From Spinacia oleracea (lineage: Eukaryota; Streptophyta; Magnoliopsida; Caryophyllales; Amaranthaceae): a stretch of DNA of 64,000 nucleotides. Where the stretch lies: contig NC_079492.1 in the NCBI RefSeq assembly GCF_020520425.1, positions 105,559,157 through 105,623,156 on the forward strand, given 5' to 3'. The notes beneath the pieces are model-generated. The model ran no database searches and was not told where the DNA came from. It saw only the letters and a list, made by a program, of their open reading frames with translations. Shown here piece by piece: positions 24,366-35,351 of the stretch; within the stretch, counting starts at the first letter, position 1, and each line of letters starts with the position of its first letter. The translations under genes were made by a program, and so were the position numbers.

Positions 24366-25011
24366 CTAGTGTGTGGTCCGGGCGATACCCCGATCGCTAC
24401 ATTGAATAGTTAAAATTTTAGATTTTTCTTGAGCTCAATATTTGACGAAATGCATGTCTACCTTAAAGTGAAAAACATCAATTAAGTTTGTCAACTACAC
24501 AGACACACTACGTCGTTTATCATGCCAGGTAATTTTTGAATTAGATCATCTTACAATTGTATAATTTGTTTTCTAGTGGAACTAAGTGCTTCAAATTAAT
24601 AACACCAAATTAGATATAAGCAGCCATGCAAGGTATTTCTATAGTTGATGCTTATGAGATTCATGACATCATGTTTCTTCATAGTTGTCCAAATTATTAT
24701 TATTATTTTTTTTTTCAAAATATTCCATAGAAAATAAAAAATCAAATAAAAATTTAGTTGGTTTAGGCTTCATGTTAACATTTATTTATAAATTAATGTG
24801 AAGAAATAAACCACAATTGGTGGTTGGTTAAGATGGTAATGAGAATTATCATTTAGACATGAGGTTTAGAGTTCAAACCTCGTTGTATTGATTTTTGGTT
24901 ATCCATGACACATGACATACCACTTGGTGAGTGAATGATGTGGCGCAAAGGGAAAAGTACTACGTGACACATAGGCGTTTTTCAAAACGCCTTTTAATAT
25001 ATTAGTATAGA
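24366..25011 (-). mobile_element. Short non-autonomous Helitron
   Basis: On the minus strand the 5' end is TCTATACTAATATATTAAAAG (from 25011), a common plant Helitron 5' terminus. The 3' end is CTAG (24369-24366) preceded by a hairpin CGGGG/CCCGG region (24378-24392). The flanking host bases are A and T, as Helitrons require, with no duplication. A hairpin GGCGTTTTTCAAAACGCC lies just inside the 5' end. Within it, 24806-24890 looks tRNA-derived: an A-box-like TGGTTGGTTAAGATGG and a B-box-like AGTTCAAACCTC at tRNA-like spacing, so it may carry a SINE fragment. Confidence 0.85.
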
Positions 25012-25147
25012 TTATAATATTTCACACAAACATTTAATCAAACACGTAATGTGCATTCAATTTTTAGAACTTCATCACAATTCTCGACAAACACATGCTG
25101 AAACATCAAGTAAAATAACACCTTCCTACCCAATAAGTAAAAACAAC

Positions 25148-25234
<87 letters not shown>

Positions 25235-25769
25235 GAGTTTTGTGGAGAGCATTCGTAGCGCCGCGTAGGATTTCCACGTCATCAACTATATAACTAATAT
25301 ATTTAAGATTTTTAAAATAAAATAAATAAATAAGCACCCGGTAAAATATAATAACAGATAAATTTTGCTAGAAATAATTAAAAGGATAAATAAGTGCTAA
25401 GTAAAAGATAATAAGAGAAAAAGATTCAATTATCCCATTTAAAAAATAAGATAGAATTTCAAATTTTATCAAACGATCCTCGGATTTTGTGATTAAACGT
25501 ATCTAATTCTCATATAAATTCATCAAGCTAAAATCAACCCTGGGTATGTTGAAAGACAAACTCAAGTTGCAGTTTTCAATGATCCCGCCCTTACGTTATT
25601 TCAAGGGGAAATTATATCAAATTCTTATTGGGATGTCACGTCAGATTGTCGTGGCTGAGCTTGATGCACAGTTACAAGTGGGTTCCTGAGTTCATATCTT
25701 CAATGTTGGAGTCACGGCTTGGGACTTTGGTATAATGCTTTCTTAAAAGATGGCAGTCAACAAACAATC
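25012..25769. other. Intergenic with (TA)n tract and a possible decayed coding segment
   Basis: A (TA)n microsatellite of about 40 units is at 25151-25231. From about 25525 the plus strand has codon-like sequence (GYVERQTQVAVFND, then ALTLFQGEIIS) that soon meets stops. The target of element C (caatc) lies at its end and the sequence resumes at 31034. I do not recognise a protein family, so this is noted as a possible pseudogene scrap only. Confidence 0.35.
25151..25231. repeat. (TA)n microsatellite, about 40 units
   Basis: An uninterrupted AT dinucleotide run of 81 bp. Confidence 0.98.
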
Positions 25770-26167
25770 TATTGGAGAACATGATGCAGATGCAAGCATG
25801 GATACTCTAACACATGATGCAGCTGCATCGAGCATCAACAAACACAACAAACACAACAACAAACACAGCAGTGCATTGCTTGCTGCTTTGGTGACTCAAC
25901 TGCTCTATCTTGAAGATCGAAGCACACAGATTGCTAACATGTAATCATTGTACATGGATTGCTGACATGTACTAAGTAGTTTGTTACAAGCAGTAGTTAG
26001 TTATAACTAACTTTGATCATTCTGATCAAAGCCTCATGTATTCTATACATCTAGTATAAAAGCAAAGCTGATTGATAGCTTTTGTAGCTTGTAATAAGAG
26101 TTAATTCTCTCAATAAAATTCTCTCTCTCCCTTTCTAAATTCGAAGTTCTGATTAAGAACTTCTTCA
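25770..26167 (+). repeat. 5' LTR of copia element C
   Basis: A 398-bp LTR with a TATA box (GTATAAAAGC, about 26054) and a polyadenylation-like AATAAAA near 26113. It is preceded by the target duplication and followed directly by the primer-binding site. Confidence 0.95.
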
Positions 26168-26318
26168 TGGTATCTGAGCAGGCCATTGATTCTGCCATTT
26201 TTTCTTTAAAATCTGCAAATTCTTGAAACTACTGAAATCAGTAGATTGTTAACCAAGTTCAAGTGAACTTGAGATTTTCTGTGATTAGTTCTTGTTTTTT
26301 TTGAATTGCTGATCAAAG

Positions 26319-29300
26319 ATGACAGCAGTACAAGATCCTAATAGTGTTTACTATATACATTCTTCTGAGAATCCATATGCAGCCATTGTTTCAGACAAAT
26401 TTGATGGAGAAGGGTATGCAGAATGGAAAAGAGGTATTCTGCTGGCATTTGCAATCAAGAATAAGGTTGGTTTCATTGATGGTAGCTTGCCTAGGCCTTC
26501 AGTTGGTCATGCTGATTACCAAGCCTGGGAAAGATGCAATAGCATGGTTGTATCATATCTGTTAAGGTCTTTAAGCCCAACACTAGCTAAGAGTGTAGTG
26601 TTTTTGTCTACTGCAAATGAAATTTGGAAGGATCTGGAGGAACGATTTTTAATAACTCCAGGGCCACAATTCTATGGGTTACAGCAAAACTTGAGTGAAG
26701 TTTCCCAAGGTGATAGCAGTATTACTGAATTTTTTACCAAGATTAAGATGATTTGGGATGAATTGAGCAGTGCAAAGGCAATTCCAGCATGTACTTGTTC
26801 TGGTTGTTCATGCAATGTCAGTCAGAAGTTCTTGCAAGATAAAGAAGAAGAGAGATTAGTTCAGCTTTTGATGAAACTGCATAAGAAGCACTCACAAGTG
26901 AGAACCAATATTCTAATGATGAATCCTCTACCAAACATTACAACAGCATATAGGCTACTTGTGCAAGATGAAAGGCAACAGAAAATGTCAGAAGATCAAG
27001 AAACTAAGCCTATGGTCTTTTCTGCTATGAACAATGATGACAGAAGGAATCCTCAAGGTAGTACAAGGGTTTTCAACCAAGAGTCCTGCAAGGTCCTGGT
27101 AATCAAAAATTTGCAGTGTCAAACAAGAGAAACTCTTACGGCTGTATTCATTGCAACATGACTGGACACACAGTTGATAAGTGCTGGAAGCTTCATGGCT
27201 ATCCACCTCATATCAAGAACAAAAAGTTTGCTGGAGTAATGCAGAGTAGTGATGAGATGGAACAAGATGAAAATGTCACTCACATTTCAGAAGAACAATA
27301 CCAGCAATTTTTGAGTTTGATTAATAATCCAGACAAGCCATCTGATTCCAGAGTAAACATGGCAGCAGGTACTTGTTTGATTACTTCTTTTAATTCAAAG
27401 TGGATTATTGATAGTGGAGCCACTGACCACATATGTTCAAACCTAGATTTATTTCTTTCTCACACTGCTGTTAGCAAAGGCACAAAAACCATTACAGTAG
27501 CTGATGGTAAGAAAGTTTGTGTCACACACATTGGAGATGTTAAAATTGGTAGTGGTATCATCCTTCAAAATGTTCTTCATGTTCCTAGTTGTCAGTTCAA
27601 TCTGATATCAACCCATAAGCTATGCAAAGACTTATCCTGTGATATTGTTTTCACTCATGACAAGTGTTTAATTCAGGGTCCTTCTCAGAACAGTACAATG
27701 GTTCTTGGTGAGATTGAATCAGGGTTGTATGCAGTTGTTGAAGAAGGCTTGGAACATGGAAAAATACAGAATAAAGCCACCTCTGAAGTTCTAGCAGCAG
27801 TTAGTGAAGATGCTAAGCTGTGGCATCTAAGAATGGGTCACTTACTTTTTGACAAATTGCACCTAGTTAATAAGAATTTGCCATCTGTTAGCAGACATTG
27901 TGACACTCTTTGTCAGATCTGTCCCAAGGCAAAACAGTGTAGACAATCTTTTACAATTAGCCAAACTAAGTCAGTCAAGTGTTTTGATCTGCTTCACATA
28001 GATGTTTGGGGACCTTACAAGGCACAAACACATGACAATTGTACTTTCTTTCTTACAATTGTAGATGATTTCTCAAGAAATACATGGACTTTTCTTATGA
28101 AACACAAGTCAGATTCTGTTGATATTTTGAGCAATTTCTTGAACTATATTCATACCCAATATGGTACCAAGGTTAAGTGTTTTAGGACTGATAATGCCAA
28201 AGAATTATGTGAAGGAAGAATTCTTTCTTTATATCACAGTCAAGGCATTAAACACAAGAAAAGTTGCACAGACACTCCACAGCAAAATGGAGTGGTTGAA
28301 AGGAAACACAGACATCTTTAGAGACTGCCAGAGCTCTTTACTTTCAATCTAGACTTCCAGTGAGGTTCTGGGGGGAGTGTTTGCTTACAGCAACACATCT
28401 TATTAATAGGATGCCTCTGAGTAGTATTCAGTTTGAGATTCCTTTTGAAAGATTAAACAATACATCAGTTAGTCTAGATCATTTGAGAGTCTATGGATGT
28501 CTTGGTTATGTGTCTACAATTAAAGCACATAGATCAAAGTTTGACCCTAGATCAACACCTTGTGTTCTGATTGGTTATCCACCAGATCAAAAGGGATACA
28601 AAATGCTGAACTTAGAAACAAAACAGATTGCTATTTCCAGAGATGTTGTTTTTCATGAAAAACATCTTGCATTTCATGCTTCTGCTACTCAAAACACAAA
28701 CCACAGTCCTATTTTTCTTCCAATCAACACACCTTTTTATCTTGACACCAATTTTGATATTCCTGATATTTTTCACATCACAGAATCTGACACAACAGAA
28801 CCTCCTACATCTGAACCTTCTTCTCCTATCTCTAATACTTCTGACACTTTATCCAACCAAACAACAGAAACAAACACTCCTTATCAATCTGCTTCTCATT
28901 CTTCTATACCTCAAACTGTTACAAATCCCATACCAACAAGACAATCCACTAGAAATCACAAATCTCCAGCTTGGCTAAATGACTATATTTGTGTAGCTTC
29001 ACACAACAGTTGGTGCAATGTTGTGGCTTACAATGATTTACCAGCTTTGCACAAAGCTTTAGTAAATCAGATTGTTAAAGAAATTGAACCAGTTAGCTAT
29101 TTTGAAGCTTCTCAATCTGATGATTGGATGTTAGCCATGGATAAGGAGCTTGAAGCTCTTACTTCTAATCATACCTGGGAGATCTGTGTTCTTCCCAAAG
29201 GCAAGAAACCAATTGGTTGCAAGTGGGTCTACAGAGTAAAAATGAAGAAAGATGGGTCTGTTGAAAGGTACAAAGCTCGACTTGTGGCTAAGGGTTTTAC

Positions 29301-30807
29301 ACAAAAGTATGGAGTGGATTATGAGGAGACTTTTTCTCCTGTGGTTAAGATGGCTACAGTAAGGTGTCTCATTGCTTTAGCTGTAACTAATGCCTGGACA
29401 GTACATCAACTTGACATCAACAATGCTTTTCTACATGGTGATTTAACTGAAGAAGTGTATATGAAGGTTCCAGAAGGTATTCCTAACCCAGATAACAAAG
29501 TGTGTAGACTTAAGAAGTCACTGTATGGGTTAAAACAAGCCAGCAGGCAATGGTTTGCCAAACTCACTTCTGAACTGCCCACTCTTGGTTTTCTTCAATC
29601 AAAGAATGACTATTCTTTGTTTATCAAAAGAACACATAACACTCAGACCTTGGTGGATGTATATGTTGATGACATTTTAATCACTGGTCCAAATGATGCA
29701 GAGATTACAGCTTTGAAAACTCACTTACACCAGAAATTCAGTATCAAGGATTTGGGAGAACTGAACTATTTTCTAGGCATTGAAATTTCAAGGGTTCAGA
29801 ATGGTGTTATTCTCACTCAGTCAAAATTTACAAGAGAACTTCTCTCAGATTGTGGCTTGGATGTCTCAAAAATAGCCAAAACACCACTTCCAGTTAAGCT
29901 AAAGTTGACTGCATTAGAGGATGGACCTTATACAGATCCTACTCAGTACAGATGTTTGGTTGGTAAGCTCAACTTCTTAACCCACACCAGACCTGATTTA
30001 TCTTTTGCAGTACAAACACTAAGTCAATTTATGCAGTCTCCTAAGATATCTCATCAGCATGCACTACATCATCTGCCTAGGTATGTTGCACATACAGTGG
30101 GACAAGGCATCACTATTACTTCTTCTTCACAGTTAACTCTGCAGGGTTATTGTGATTCTGACTGGGCTGCTTGCCCTGACACCAGAAGATCAGTCACAGG
30201 CTATATCATGCTTCTAGGAAATAGTCCAATATCATGGAAGTCAATGAAGCAAAGCACCATATCAAGATCATCTTCTGAAGCTGAATACAGAGCCATGGCT
30301 GCAGCAGCTTCAGAAATTACATGGCTGGTCAGGTTGTTACAAGAAATGGAAAAGTTATCTAACCTTGCTCCTATACAACTTAAGTGTGACAATCAGTCTG
30401 CCATACACATTGCTAAGAATCCTGTTCACCATGAGAGAACAAAACACATAGAGTTGGACTGTCATTTCACAAGAGATAAGGTTCTTGAAGGCCTTATTGA
30501 ACTAACTTATGTTCCTACTAGTGCTCAACTTGCTGATGTTCTAACCAAAGTTCTATCCTCTCCTCAACATTCTGAACTACTGTCTAAGCTAGGAATGCTT
30601 CCTATTGAACCACTCCCTAGCTTGAGGGGGGCTATTGGAGAACATGATGCAGATGCAAGCATGGATACTCTAACACATGATGCAGCTGCATCGAGCATCA
30701 ACAAACACAACAAACACAACAACAAACACAGCAGTGCATTGCTTGCTGCTTTGGTGACTCAACTGCTCTATCTTAAAGATCGAAGCACACAGATTGCTGA
30801 CATGTAA
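26319..30807 (+). pseudogene. Copia element C gag-pol polyprotein, two frameshifts
   Basis: Gag starts at 26319 (MTAVQDPNSVYY) with a copia gag domain (FDGEGYAEWKRGIL, FIDGSLPRP). A frameshift near 27085 separates gag from the zinc knuckle CIHCNMTGHTVDKC (about 27140). Then come protease WIIDSGATDHICSN, integrase with WHLRMGH and the second-Cys pair CQICP, catalytic words LLHIDVWGP, FRTDNAKEL and NGVVERKHR, RT (LDINNAFLHG, YVDDILITG) and RNase H (GYCDSDWAACP, LKCDNQSAIH). A one-T deletion at about 28315 creates TAG after RKHRHL. The last frame runs on into the 3' LTR, which encodes its final 58 or so residues. Apart from the two shifts the protein is intact, in keeping with the young LTRs. 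Confidence 0.94.
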
Positions 30808-31028
30808 TCATTGTACATGGATTGCTGACATGTACTAAGTAGTTTGTTACAAGCAGTAGTTAGTTATAACTAACTTTGATCATTCTGATCAAAGCCTCAT
30901 GTATGCTATACATCTAGTATAAAAGCAAAGCTGATTGATAGCTTTTGTAGCTTGTAATAAGAGTTAATTCTCTCAATAAAATTCTCTCTCCCTTTCTAAA
31001 TTCGAAGTTCTGATTAAGAACTTCTTCA
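30633..31028 (+). repeat. 3' LTR of copia element C
   Basis: A 396-bp partner of 25770-26167. Differences are ttgaag/ttaaag, gctaac/gctgac, tattct/tatgct and two bases of a CT run. Confidence 0.95.
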
Positions 31029-31033
31029 CAATC

Positions 31034-31326
31034 CCCCTTTCTTTAATACTTGGTTGAACATCAAATTTGATGTGGGTTTCTGTGGATTTGCATCCATGTG
31101 TGGTGTCGTAGCATGTAAATCAAAGGTATACTTGAAGGTGGACAATTGTATACTCCTGCTTATGTTGCGCGTGTAAATGCAATGCTTCGTGGTGCTGCAA
31201 GGGGTATAACAGTTCCTATGAATTTTTCTGCCTTGTGCAGCGGATTGTTTTGCTTGTAACACGTACTTCATATATGACACGTACCTAGAGTTACGTGCAC
31301 ACGCCTACACCATAAAAATTGTGCAA
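31034..31326. other. Intergenic between element C and a MITE
   Basis: Continuation of the DNA interrupted by element C. There is a short codon-like stretch at 31150-31240 on the plus strand (YVARVNAMLRGAARG). I do not recognise a family and see no supported gene. Confidence 0.35.
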
Positions 31327-31329
31327 TAA

Positions 31330-31639
31330 GAGCATCCACAATGGTAAGCTAATTTGACAATTAGCTTATTATGCCACATAAGATTTCAAGCTATTTTATT
31401 GTCTAGCTAATTTGTGCCCAATGGCTAGCAACTAGCTTGTTATTTAAATTTATTCCACTTGTCCACTTGTCAATTAATTATTTGGCAATTTTGAGAGCTA
31501 GTTGTCAAGCAAATTAGCTTGTTTAAGCTAATTTGCTTGGCAAAGCTAATTTGTTATTTTCACTCCAATGGTCTAGCTATTAGCTTGAAACTTTTATAAA
31601 TTTCAAGCTAGTCCCTAGCTACAACCATTGGAGATGCTC
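31330..31639. mobile_element. Tourist-like MITE (PIF/Harbinger)
   Basis: The termini GAGCATCCACAATGGT and, inverted, GAGCATCTCCAATGGTTG are flanked by TAA on both sides (31327-31329 and 31640-31642). A 3-bp TWA target duplication and these termini are typical of Tourist MITEs. The interior is rich in TAGCT/AGCTA words in both orientations and can fold extensively. Confidence 0.88.
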
Positions 31640-31818
31640 TAAAACACCACACAATCACACGAAAAAACACGTTAAACTAAAAAATTAGGTGTTGACACGT
31701 AACCACACCACGGAACAAGGCAATAGGCCGCCCTCTTGAAACTTTTGACACGTCACAAAACTAATGAGCATTGAGTGGGCCGGGCCTGGTCCAAATAGGG
31801 ACAAGATCGGCGAGTGGG

Positions 31819-31939
31819 TCGTGTGTAAAAGAAGAATACTAAGAAAGTAGTACGTAAGAAACTTGATTAATCATCTATCGTGTGTAAAAAAAGAATACTA
31901 AGAAAGTAGTAGTACGTAAGAAACTTGATTAATCATCTA
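31819..31939. repeat. Tandem duplication, two copies of about 60 bp
   Basis: 31819-31877 and 31878-31939 are near-identical (tcgtgtgtaaaa ... ttgattaatcatcta). The second copy is longer by two A in an A run and by one TAG/AGT unit at the second site, so replication slippage is likely. Confidence 0.92.
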
Positions 31940-32010
31940 CTCAATACAAGCGTACAAAAATGAACGCACTAACAAAGAAAGAGCTTAAGAGCAGTACAAT
32001 AAGCTGGACC

Positions 32011-32045
32011 TATGACGTATGACGTATGACGTATGACGTATGACG
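32011..32045. repeat. Five tandem TATGACG units (TGACG motif cluster)
   Basis: Five perfect 7-bp repeats place five TGACGTAT boxes head to tail, starting 95 bp beyond the stop codon of the GRAS gene at 32140. TGACG is the core bound by TGA-class bZIP factors (as-1-type elements). Whether it works as a regulatory site or is a microsatellite cannot be told from sequence alone. Confidence 0.9.
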
Positions 32046-32139
32046 TATTTGAGTATTGGCATTTAACTAGAAAGACTAACCAGTGAAGAAAATGACAGGT
32101 AAAAAAAGTAGTCCGTAGAAAAAATAAAAAGAAAGGTTA

Positions 32140-34347
32140 TTATGTTGGTTTCCAACAAGAAATGGCATACAAGATCCTTCCTTTCCATCCTTGGACCACC
32201 CAGTAAGCATCTACATCATAGCTAAATTCTTGTCTAAAACTTGTTCTAACCATAGCCCTTGCTTTCCTCAATAGTTCCCGGTCTAATCCAAGTTGCTCGA
32301 ATCCTGCCCTTTGTGTTCGAATTTGCCATTGTTTATAGCTTTCAGGCCTCTCCACTCTCTCCATACCTTCACATGCTATTACATTCAATGCTTCAGGCCC
32401 ATATAACTTGCTCTCAAGTAATAGCCTCTCACTATCTTCCTTCATCATAGTAGACTCGAATATATCAAACAAGGCCGAGTAATGAAACATGACCTCTTTG
32501 AACCGATTTAAGAAGAATGGAACACTCGATGTGCTATTCAACACCGCGTGCATGAAAATATCTGGATTAATTTTCCTAACCAATTTTAGAAATGCATCCC
32601 TTGGACTATTTTCCTCCACACTTTCATCAAAGAGTAAGTGTGCCCTATACAAACAGTTTACCACAAGAGGCTCATTCCTATCAATCTTGAGTTCCTCAAG
32701 CTTAACATCCTCCCAATTCTTTGATATAGGATAATATTCAAAGGGCACATTGTACTTTTCACAATACTTAGCTAAACACCTCCCTGTTTCCTCAACCCTT
32801 TCTGAAGGCCTGAAACCACGTTGAGGGAAATCAATGCCGGTAATTCTTATCCTTGGGGGTCCATTAGGCCTCTTGGATAGGTTCTGAATAATGCAAGGCC
32901 ATTGAAGACCATAATAAATCCCAAAATCAATTATGTGAATACTTGGTGCTTCCATTACTAGTCCTGCAATTGTCTTGTTCATGGTGTAATAAGACATTAT
33001 TTGGAAAGGCACTGATGCAACATAAATCCGATTAGCTTTCAGAACCTCAGACGCTGATATCTCCTCATTAGCATGACTCAATTCCAACCCTTTTCCTTCT
33101 AAGCGCGCCTCAAGTCCATTCGCTAGATAATGTGCTACTCTTTGGAGGAAATCTCCATAGGGAGACGAATGTTCCCTTATCTGCTTAATCATCTCATAAG
33201 CTCCATTTAAGTTCACTTGCGCAATACATTGAGCACACCGTGTTAAAAGGCCCCTCAAATCAACAACTTGTCGACCCTTGTTGCCTCGCTTCTTTGAAGA
33301 ATCACCCGAATTCTTTGTTTTACATAATGCACCAGGCTTACTTCTTCCCTCAGGACAGAGTATCACTTCACCATACTGCTCAATTTGCTCAACCACATCA
33401 TTGCTAGGTGCTAACTGTTTGTTCCTTCTATCACCATTTCCCTCTTGTTCCTTCCCATTCCCTTCATCATGCTTCCTTCTCCTCGAATTATTGTTATTCT
33501 CACCATTGTTATGATCACTATTTCGACATATTGATGCCTCTGAATTTCCCACACTTTGTCCAATTAATGGTGCTTGCAATAGGGCATTATTCATCATAAA
33601 ACCCAAAGCAGCCTCATCCAAGTGGTCCGACTCTCCGCCTCCACCGCCTCCACCACCTCCACCTCCATCAATCATAACCCCCGGGGTCGGAACCGGGTCG
33701 ACCCCATGAGATAATGATGATTCAACCAAGGGTAAACTTGAAACAAAAGTACCCCCAAAATCATTATTAACAAAACTACTCTGTAAAACACTTTGAGGGA
33801 AGTAAACAGTACTAGTATTACTATTATTAATGTTGCCTGAAAACATATTAAGGTAATCATCTAAGCAGTGATGGTTGGTCTCAGAAACACCAGGAGGTGG
33901 ACATTGATGATGATCACGATAAGTATTAGAAGAAAATGGAATTGGAAAATTCTCACCAAGGTTAAGGGCAGCATCTAAGGACTTGTTGTAGGACATTTGA
34001 GCAGCCATGTAATCTTCAAGTGTTGAGTTTGGTGTATCCAAATGATCATCTGGGGAATAGTATTCTTCCCTTAAAAGATCATTTATGTAATTAAAACAGG
34101 TATCTGGAATTTCTGGAACTTGTGTAAGATCTAAGGGATCATTTGGTAGTAAACTACCCAAATTAAGTGGGACAATTTGACATTCATCAAAGGGAGGGTG
34201 TTCAATTTGAGCAGAAACATTATGAATACTGTTTCTATTATCATCATAACTAATTTGGTGATTGTAATTTGGAAATGATGGCTCAAAATTATGTTGATCA
34301 CCCAGAAAAGGACATGATATTTCTGGGTTAAAACCATAGAAATTCAT
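32140..34347 (-). CDS. GRAS-family protein, LISCL (SCL9/14/33-like) type
   Basis: A single uninterrupted 735-codon frame. The C-terminal half (from about residue 362) is a complete GRAS domain: LHRI (VDLRGLLTRCAQC), VHIID as IHIIDFGIYYGLQWP, LHRII (FRPSERVEETGRCLAKY), PFYRE (VPFEYY ... LVVNCLYR) and SAW ending GWKGRILYAISCWKP. GRAS proteins are plant nuclear transcriptional co-regulators; LISCL members such as SCL14 act with TGA bZIP factors. A basic patch SSKKRGNKGR just before the domain may serve nuclear import. The N-terminal half is Asn/Asp-rich with a run of about eleven Gly (near residue 230) and an acidic YINDLLREE stretch, but lacks the CMFHDPLAL motif present in the 60928-63162 paralogue. 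The start ATG at 34347 follows a candidate TATA box. Length is normal for the subfamily. No intron in the coding region, as is usual for GRAS genes. The likely ancestor is a tandem pair with 60928-63162. Confidence 0.96.
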   Translation of the reverse strand: MNFYGFNPEISCPFLGDQHNFEPSFPNYNHQISYDDNRNSIHNVSAQIEHPPFDECQIVPLNLGSLLPNDPLDLTQVPEIPDTCFNYINDLLREEYYSPDDHLDTPNSTLEDYMAAQMSYNKSLDAALNLGENFPIPFSSNTYRDHHQCPPPGVSETNHHCLDDYLNMFSGNINNSNTSTVYFPQSVLQSSFVNNDFGGTFVSSLPLVESSLSHGVDPVPTPGVMIDGGGGGGGGGGGESDHLDEAALGFMMNNALLQAPLIGQSVGNSEASICRNSDHNNGENNNNSRRRKHDEGNGKEQEGNGDRRNKQLAPSNDVVEQIEQYGEVILCPEGRSKPGALCKTKNSGDSSKKRGNKGRQVVDLRGLLTRCAQCIAQVNLNGAYEMIKQIREHSSPYGDFLQRVAHYLANGLEARLEGKGLELSHANEEISASEVLKANRIYVASVPFQIMSYYTMNKTIAGLVMEAPSIHIIDFGIYYGLQWPCIIQNLSKRPNGPPRIRITGIDFPQRGFRPSERVEETGRCLAKYCEKYNVPFEYYPISKNWEDVKLEELKIDRNEPLVVNCLYRAHLLFDESVEENSPRDAFLKLVRKINPDIFMHAVLNSTSSVPFFLNRFKEVMFHYSALFDIFESTMMKEDSERLLLESKLYGPEALNVIACEGMERVERPESYKQWQIRTQRAGFEQLGLDRELLRKARAMVRTSFRQEFSYDVDAYWVVQGWKGRILYAISCWKPT

Positions 34348-34417
34348 GAGTTTTTTTGGGGGGGTTGACTTAAGTTGAGATGGAAGAAATTTGAGGTTGG
34401 AATTTCTAAAACAGAGT

Positions 34418-34437
34418 GTATTTATTTTATATTTTGG
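34418..34437 (-). promoter_or_regulatory. Candidate TATA box of the first GRAS gene
   Basis: On the minus strand AATATAAAATAAATAC lies about 70-90 bp upstream of the ATG, which implies a short 5' leader. A W-box-like TTGAC core is present on the plus strand at 34368-34372, between the box and the ATG. Position and sequence fit; nothing else confirms it. Confidence 0.45.
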
Positions 34438-34896
34438 AATGGTGGTTTAAAAGAAAGAAATTTGAAGGAAGGAAAAATGGAATGAAGAAGCATAAAGGTG
34501 TAAAGGTAAAACGTTAAAAAGGGTGTAAACTTTAATATATTTTGGATGGGAATCAATCCAGATTATGAAGGTTTAAAGATAAACTTGAAGATTAAAAGAA
34601 GGTTTCACAGTCGGTACCTGCACATGAGCCATGACTTGAGGCATTGGAATAAACCCTTTTTCATATATAAAAACATGGTTGGGTTCATTATTTAAATACT
34701 CTAAATAGGAAATTATTGTCGACAACAACTTGCTTCCTAAGTTCCTAGTAATATCATTCTCTTTACACTCCCTCCATGACTCTATCGCATAATATAGGGC
34801 CCGATTCTCACTTTAGGTGTATCAAAATATTTTGTATATTCAAACAACTTTATTTAATCAATTAATTTATGTCTAACCTATCTTTCTCAAATAAGT
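34438..34896. other. Upstream region of the first GRAS gene
   Basis: AT-rich, with no gene or repeat boundary before the Stowaway element at 34899. It presumably holds the proximal promoter. Confidence 0.5.
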
Positions 34897-34898
34897 TA

Positions 34899-35157
34899 CT
34901 CCCTCCGTCCCGGAATACTCGCAACGGTTTGACCGGACACGTTTGCCAATGCACAACTTTGACCATCAATATTTTCAATTATATATTATAAAAACTTATA
35001 AAATATTAATATTTTGAAAATATATATTAAGATGAAGCCAACAATATATTATGTGCTAACACTTAGTTTCATATACTATAAATAAAGTAGGGTCAAAGTG
35101 AATTATGTAAATAGTGCAAAAAGTCAAACCGTTGCGAATATTCCGGGACGGAGGGAG
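34899..35157. mobile_element. Stowaway MITE (Tc1/mariner)
   Basis: The termini CTCCCTCCGTCCCGGAATA and, in inverted form, the same sequence at 35139-35157 are near-perfect inverted repeats. TA dinucleotides flank both ends (34897-34898 and 35158-35159). The inverted repeat continues inward with CGCAACGGTTTGAC. 259 bp, non-coding. It sits about 550 bp upstream of the GRAS start codon. Confidence 0.95.
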
Positions 35158-35351
35158 TAAAAATTCAAATTGTCCTACTTTTACTCTATGAATCGAGGAT
35201 TTGTATTTAGGAAATACCAATGCTCAAAGGCTCTTACGACAGGATCTCAGAACATATTCCATAGTTTGTGTTTCCAATGAATTATCAATATTGAGACACC
35301 GACCATTCTTTTGTTAAGCTTCACAATTTAGGGAGCTACACCTTATACTAA

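Larger units (their letters stand above)
25770..31028 (+). mobile_element. Young Ty1/copia element C with TA...CA termini
   Basis: The LTRs 25770-26167 and 30633-31028 differ by three substitutions and one 2-bp indel in a CT run. The perfect 5-bp target duplication is caatc (25765-25769 and 31029-31033). The primer-binding site TGGTATCTGAGCAGG starts at 26168 and the polypurine tract GAGGGGGGC precedes the 3' LTR. Both LTRs begin TATTGG rather than TG and end in CA. The polyprotein is complete in domains but carries two single-base frameshifts. By LTR divergence it is the youngest LTR element in the window. Confidence 0.95.

Noticed and set aside
25038..25337. Ile/Tyr-repeat frames over the (TA)n tract
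   Set aside because: Pure translation of a dinucleotide repeat; the same occurs at 40907-41149.
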